From NCBI GenBank assembly GCA_028292485.1, contig JAQGMG010000009.1:28168-92167 (forward strand): DNA of 64,000 bases, in the 5' to 3' direction. Shown here piece after piece: positions 60,872 through 64,000 of this stretch (position 1 is its first letter; each line of letters starts with the position of its first letter). The position numbers and the translations under genes were made by a program. The notes below the pieces were generated by a model. That model was given only the letters and a program-made list of their open reading frames with translations. It ran no database searches and was not told the DNA's origin. Source of the stretch: Rhodocyclales bacterium (lineage in GTDB: Bacteria; Pseudomonadota; Gammaproteobacteria; Burkholderiales; Rhodocyclaceae).

Positions 60872-60929
60872 GTCCTAACGTGAAATTCAGCGGCCGCCGA
60901 AGGCGGTCCGCTGGAATGCCATGTTATGC
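60872..60929 (-). repeat. attC8, short attC
   Basis: Core boxes are TCCTAAC at 60873-60879 and GTTATGC at 60923-60929. The arms CAGCGGCCGCC and GGCGGTCCGCTG form a hairpin around GAA. At about 58 bases it is the shortest site and belongs to neither type A nor B. Confidence 0.85.
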
Positions 60930-60935
60930 CGTCGC

Positions 60936-61706
60936 TCAGAAAGGAATGTCCCTTTCTGCTTTCTCGGGCCGCGTTAGCGCAAACTGAGATTCATTAGTGT
61001 CAATCCAATCCCAGCCGGGCTCTGCGACCGCTAGGCCCGCGTAAGCTTCACCATTCTGCTCATCGTAGAGCTCTTGCTCTCGAATGAGCTTCTTTTGTAG
61101 CAACCTCCGAACAGCGAGATTGAAACCCATGTTCGTGACGCCCGCTCGTTCTGATGCTCGCTTGGCGCTGTTCACGGTAGTGGCTTGGTCCGGCAAATAG
61201 GCGTCACCAGCGATTACGGCTAAGACAAGGACTTCGGGCGCCGACAAGCCATGGACGGGCTTGACTGGGCTCTCTTCAGCTATCTTTTCCAAAACAGCAT
61301 CTTGCTTAACGATCGCTGCGATCTTGGCTGTAAGGCTGGCGCGGAGCTTGTCGAAGTCGCTTGGGGCATCAGCCGAGTACGGGATGATGCTTCTGTGTTG
61401 AATATCAAATGGGTATTTCTTTCCTGTCCTCTCTTCGGAGCAAACCATTACTACCGGCTTACCAGCAGCGTATGCGAAGCCAAGTTCGTACCAGACATTC
61501 GGATTGTCTGCGGTGATATCGGCGAGACATACAGCCGCTTGCCTAATACCCTTCTCAATCGAATCGATCGGAACCTGAACTCCCGGGTCTTGATCAACCC
61601 GATACGCCTCTAGGCCAGCAGCTTCAATTGCAGGTTTATAGATGTCGTTAAAGCGCTTGTCGAACTTTCCCGAGTCAAATGGCTGGATAACAAAACAAGT
61701 GGCCAT
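60936..61706 (-). CDS. nucleoside deoxyribosyltransferase/TIR-like protein with winged helix
   Basis: The 256-residue protein starts MATCFVIQPFDSGKFDKRFN behind AAAGGA. VCLADITADNPNVWYELGFAYAAGKPVVMV at about residues 60-90 matches the nucleoside 2-deoxyribosyltransferase-like fold. In that fold the Glu of YELG is the catalytic residue, as in TIR-type NAD hydrolases. The C-terminal 110 residues (AKRASERAGVTNMGFNLAVRRLLQKKLI) look like a winged helix. Such proteins may sense or cleave nucleotides in defence, but this is inference. It is a complete gene. Confidence 0.7.
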   Translation of the reverse strand: MATCFVIQPFDSGKFDKRFNDIYKPAIEAAGLEAYRVDQDPGVQVPIDSIEKGIRQAAVCLADITADNPNVWYELGFAYAAGKPVVMVCSEERTGKKYPFDIQHRSIIPYSADAPSDFDKLRASLTAKIAAIVKQDAVLEKIAEESPVKPVHGLSAPEVLVLAVIAGDAYLPDQATTVNSAKRASERAGVTNMGFNLAVRRLLQKKLIREQELYDEQNGEAYAGLAVAEPGWDWIDTNESQFALTRPEKAERDIPF

Positions 61707-61721
61707 CAATTTTCCTTTAAG

Positions 61722-61799
61722 GCATAACGTTTGACATGAGGGGCGGCCGCAAGTGGGCGAAGCCCGCTTGTGGACGTCCCCTCGATGGAAGGGTTAGGC
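61722..61799 (-). repeat. attC9 (type B)
   Basis: Core boxes are GCATAAC at 61722-61728 and GTTAGGC at 61793-61799. The arms are GTTTGACATGAGGGGCGGCC and GACGTCCCCTCGATGGAAGG, and the apex is GCAAGTGGGCGAAGCCCGCTTG. It is nearly identical to attC10 and attC12. Confidence 0.94.
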
Positions 61800-62213
61800 G
61801 GCACTTTCGCCCCGCTTCCCGGCTGGCCGAATGACGAGTTCGTTGAAGCCAGTGTTTGCATCTTGTTCACGTGCGAGAGTCCATTCCGTGAGCCGCACCA
61901 AGAGGACCTCGGCGGTGGTTCGCACTATGTTGCCGTAGCACGCATGACCGCCCAAGACCTGACCGTGCTCATCTGCGATTGCCATGTGAAGATGTGCGCC
62001 ATTCTGTGTAAGCGTTCCGGATAGAGAAACGATCTCGAACATGCCTGCGAGAGAAGTCTCCGGCTCCGCTCCGGCAAAGCGAAGCCTTGCGCTCGAGAGG
62101 CTTCCGATACCAGAGACGACAAATGCCGACAATTCGCTGCTCGCGCAAACAGCTGCCTCTAGCGAATGCCGGAGATCCGAACCTGGCTGGAGACGAAGAG
62201 GCAGGTAGCTCAC
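61794..62213 (-). CDS. PCC (DUF296) domain protein
   Basis: The 139-residue protein starts at GTG 62213 (MSYLPLRLQPGSDLRHSLEA as read). SAFVVSGIGSLSSARLRFAG, FEIVSLSGTLTQNGAHLHMA and GGHACYGNIVRTTAEVLL are the PCC/ARPP signature, usually a trimer, found alone in bacteria and next to AT-hooks in plants. Bacterial stand-alone members have no settled function, though GxHLH may bind metal or ligand. The stop codon TAA lies in the attC9 core. Confidence 0.88.
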   Translation of the reverse strand: MSYLPLRLQPGSDLRHSLEAAVCASSELSAFVVSGIGSLSSARLRFAGAEPETSLAGMFEIVSLSGTLTQNGAHLHMAIADEHGQVLGGHACYGNIVRTTAEVLLVRLTEWTLAREQDANTGFNELVIRPAGKRGESAA

Positions 62214-62256
62214 GGTGGAAGTATGGCCTCTCGGCGGCGCGCGAGGTTTTCGTGCC

Positions 62257-62334
62257 GCCTAACGTTTGACATGAGGGGCGGCCGCAAGTGGGCGAAGCCC
62301 GCTTGTGGACGTCCCCTCGATGGAAGGGTTAGGG
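62257..62334 (-). repeat. attC10 (type B)
   Basis: Core boxes are GCCTAAC at 62257-62263 and GTTAGGG at 62328-62334, the last base departing from consensus. The body equals attC9 and attC12. Confidence 0.93.
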
Positions 62335-62343
62335 CACATTGCC

Positions 62344-62769
62344 TCAGAGGGCACCGTTCTTCCCTTTGGAGTGATGGTAAGTGAGCGCAGCGGCGATACA
62401 GAACGACAGTGAGTCGGTTGGCACAACGTCGGACTCGCGGAACACAATGGCACGGTTGCCTTCGAACGTGAAATCGTTAGGGAACAGCGTTCTGAAGGTT
62501 TCGACTAGGTTCGTTTGGCAATGAAAGTACATGCAGTACTGCGAAGGATTCGAATGCTTCCAGCCGACGCGAACGGTGCTGCCACTCTTGGTCTCGGAGG
62601 TGAGGTAGGCGGGCTCGCCCCACTTGAGTGTTTCCTCCAGCGTGCCGACGCCTGGCGTTGATGCAGCAGTTTCGAAAATGAGCTTGCGCAAGGCTAACAA
62701 CTTTTCGCGGACTCCTGGCGGATAGGACTCGAAGGTGCGAGCGACAGCGGCGTTTCCGAATGGCTTCAC
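62344..62769 (-). CDS. DUF1801 family cassette protein
   Basis: The 141-residue protein starts at GTG 62769 behind GGAG. FESYPPGVREKLLALRKLIF, EETLKWGEPAYLTSETKSGS and MYFHCQTNLVETFRTLFPND follow the DUF1801 (YdhG-like) pattern, where a WG-x-P-x-Y core is conserved. The fold is small alpha-beta; function unknown. Such proteins are common in integron cassettes. Confidence 0.85.
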   Translation of the reverse strand: MKPFGNAAVARTFESYPPGVREKLLALRKLIFETAASTPGVGTLEETLKWGEPAYLTSETKSGSTVRVGWKHSNPSQYCMYFHCQTNLVETFRTLFPNDFTFEGNRAIVFRESDVVPTDSLSFCIAAALTYHHSKGKNGAL

Positions 62770-62796
62770 GACGATCTCCGATTTGCGCCCGATGTG

Positions 62797-62874
62797 CCCT
62801 AACGTTTGACATGAGGGGCGGCCGACAGCTGGCGAAGCCAGATGTTGGACGTCCCCTCGATGGAAGGGTTAGAG
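62797..62874 (-). repeat. attC11 (type B, variant apex)
   Basis: Core boxes are CCCTAAC at 62797-62803 and GTTAGAG at 62868-62874. Arms match type B, but the apex reads CAGCTGGCGAAGCCAGATG instead of the usual loop. Confidence 0.92.
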
Positions 62875-63002
62875 CGCGTTTGTTGAGGTGAGATGAACCT
62901 CTTCTTGATAGCTGAAGGCCAAAAGCTCTCTCCGCTGGAACGCGCTCGAGCGCATGGGGTCACATGTGTTCGTGGACGCCGACGACCTCCGATCAATGGA
63001 CA

Positions 63003-63296
63003 TCACTTGCAGATCAGGCATGGATCTATGGCAATCAACGCGACTATGGCCAAGACAATCAATCCGATGACGCCGAGCGCAAGATATGCGATGGCGGACA
63101 CTATTTTGCCTGCTACCCGACTAGCGGTTGATTGATGTCGTCGTGATCCGTCTTCTGGGAATCGCCTGAACGGGCCGTTGGGGATGTCTGTTGGTCGCCA
63201 AGCTGATTCGGGACCGAATTGTGCTTTGCAATTTGAGCAGGGCGGATAGTCGATCGCAGGTTCGAGCTTTGCCGAGCAGTTTGGGCAATAAGGCAT
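63003..63296 (-). CDS. zinc-ribbon membrane protein of a cassette, 97 aa
   Basis: The protein starts MPYCPNCSAKLEPAIDYPPC, with SNCKAQFG following, giving two CxxC pairs of a zinc ribbon. One or two membrane helices sit at the end (SAIAYLALGVIGLIVLAIVALIAI). Such double-domain small proteins are common and unassigned. The 128 bases between its stop and attC11 hold no gene. Confidence 0.7.
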   Translation of the reverse strand: MPYCPNCSAKLEPAIDYPPCSNCKAQFGPESAWRPTDIPNGPFRRFPEDGSRRHQSTASRVAGKIVSAIAYLALGVIGLIVLAIVALIAIDPCLICK

Positions 63297-63303
63297 GCTA
63301 CGC

Positions 63304-63382
63304 GCTCTAACGTTTGACATGAGGGGCGGCCGCAAGTGGGCGAAGCCCGCTTGTGGACGTCCCCTCGATGGAAGGGTTAGGG
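63304..63382 (-). repeat. attC12 (type B)
   Basis: Core boxes are CTCTAAC at 63305-63311 and GTTAGGG at 63376-63382. The body equals attC9 and attC10 almost base for base. Confidence 0.93.
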
Positions 63383-63871
63383 CGCGCCGTTTCGGGCGCC
63401 ACTGCATTCTTGGCAGCCGCACCGCACAACGCCGCTTGGCGCGGGCGATAGCTGGCGCCTTCAAAGGCCTGCGGCCCAGGCGCTGCGGTACCCCGCAGGG
63501 CCGATGCGAAGACTTGGTGCTGCAACACGCGAAGGCCTGTCTCGGCTCGGTTACTCAGCAGCTTGTTGGATATGGCGAGACTCGTTCGAAGGACCATGAG
63601 CGCTCCGAGTGTGGCGCGACCGCTCGACGCGCCTTCGCTTGCTGGACTGGATTGTGCCCCGCCGTTGCCGGACTCTTGGCACGCATTCTCTGTCCATCTG
63701 CCTGAGCCTACCGTTGACCGCTCCGACTGGCGCGCAGCCCTACCAAAGGCGCAGATGCGGCACGTGGGGGACAACGAACGTCCTGTTGGCGGCGCCGAAT
63801 GTGGGCCGGAGACGGAGCTTCAGCGTGCGCCGTGGTTCTGCAAATGAGCATCGTCTTTGCTGCAGAGCGCG
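63383..63871. other. cassette without convincing gene, 489 bp
   Basis: This stretch lies between attC12 and attC13 and so has the form of one cassette. Open frames on both strands (up to about 115 codons) include translated attC sequence or have unlikely composition, and none shows a ribosome site near the cassette start. It may carry a non-coding RNA, a decayed gene or a short peptide. Confidence 0.6.
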
Positions 63872-63961
63872 CCCTAACGTAGAAGTGAGAGGCAGCCGGA
63901 GCGAAGCGGAGGGAACCAAAAGCGCAGCTTTTGGCTGTCCTGCTCGACTGCCATGTTAGGC
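63872..63961 (-). repeat. attC13 (type A)
   Basis: Core boxes are CCCTAAC at 63872-63878 and GTTAGGC at 63955-63961. The arms GTAGAAGTGAGAGGCAGCC and GCTGTCCTGCTCGACTGCC surround the apex CCAAAAGCGCAGCTTTTGG. It belongs to the cassette that continues past the right edge. Confidence 0.92.
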
Positions 63962-63976
63962 CACGGACGGTACGCG

Positions 63977-64000
63977 CTATTGAAAGAACTTGAGCGCATC
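63977..64000 (-). CDS. possible 3' end of the next cassette gene
   Basis: On the minus strand a frame enters from the right edge and reads DALKFFQ before TAG, 15 bases upstream of the attC13 core. This is the position where a cassette gene should end. Only seven codons are visible, so coding is likely from context but not shown. Confidence 0.3.
   Translation of the reverse strand, partial: DALKFFQ

Larger units (their letters stand above)
54989..64000 (-). mobile_element. chromosomal integron cassette array (integrase end not in window)
   Basis: Twelve attC-type sites (one truncated, one split by an IS) and one degenerate attC half punctuate about 9 kb. Between them lie single short genes, nearly all on the minus strand. 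attC sites carry RYYYAAC and GTTRRRY core boxes and fold into imperfect palindromes. In each, the half next to the minus-strand inverse core has one extra unpaired A, which defines gene orientation. The array reads right to left, so attI and intI should lie beyond the right edge. The distal end abuts core genes at about 54,990. Confidence 0.92.

Noticed and set aside
62259..62453. Frames ending in the peptide NPSIEGTSTSGLRPLAAAP repeated in several cassettes
   Set aside because: The shared peptide is the translation of type B attC sites and not a protein domain.
61722..63961. CRISPR-like impression from repeated similar units
   Set aside because: Repeats are 78-90 bases, palindromic and separated by genes of varied length. 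They end in integron core boxes. Spacers of fixed size and cas genes are absent.

Overview
The window looks like a GC-rich betaproteobacterial chromosome, most likely from the Burkholderiales. The evidence is gene order plus single families: yceD-rpmF-plsX-fabHDG-acpP-fabF, then nadB and rpoE-rseA-rseB-mucD-lepA-lepB-(DUF4845)-rnc-era-recO-pdxJ-acpS-nagZ. DUF4845, DUF1178, DUF1415 and DUF3565 proteins fit the same group. The genus cannot be fixed from the sequence alone.

Layout. 1-9.6 kb: mostly minus-strand genes, comprising a PilZ fragment, small and membrane proteins, an RlmI-like methyltransferase, a triple GAF-like protein (plus strand), an orphan ParA, DEAD-box helicase DeaD, a flavin-binding stress protein, a secreted DUF1223 protein and an aromatic/aspartate aminotransferase. 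9.7-15.3 kb: uvrB, a low-molecular-weight tyrosine phosphatase, an orphan periplasmic binding protein, a small haem-copper-oxidase-like membrane protein, an RsmI-like methylase and maf. 15.3-21.8 kb: the fatty-acid synthesis cluster. 21.8-28.1 kb: a YgfX-like protein, nadB (opposite strand) and the sigma-E envelope stress operon. 28.2-36.1 kb: lepA to nagZ, covering translation, secretion, RNA processing, repair, pyridoxine and cell-wall recycling, with several 4-bp overlaps that suggest one or two operons. 36-39.7 kb: a Ser-rich lipoprotein, uvrC and pgsA. 39.7-44.1 kb: tRNA-Gly(CCC), tRNA-Cys, an unknown gene, thioredoxin, selO, a degenerate NifQ-like gene and tRNA-Gly(GCC). 44.1-54.7 kb: a phosphodiesterase-like protein, dus and TrmB-like genes, a GH5 lipoprotein, dbpA and a hydroxyacid dehydrogenase.

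From about 54,990 to the right edge the window holds a chromosomal integron cassette array. It has twelve recognisable attC sites (one truncated, one split by an IS3-family element) plus one degenerate attC half. The sites separate short, promoterless-looking genes that are all on the minus strand. A single unpaired A in the half of attC next to the inverse core shows that the array reads right to left. The integrase and attI are therefore expected beyond position 64,000 and are not in the window. Cassette products include an AbiV-type HEPN protein (frameshifted), a SMI1/KNR4-like immunity-type protein, a nucleoside-deoxyribosyltransferase/TIR-like protein with a winged helix, a PCC (DUF296) protein, a DUF1801 protein, zinc-ribbon proteins and several unknown membrane proteins. 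The distal array end is fused to the C-terminal remnant of an Ldh-family oxidoreductase gene. This accessory region is the most unusual part of the window. The rest is conserved core genome.
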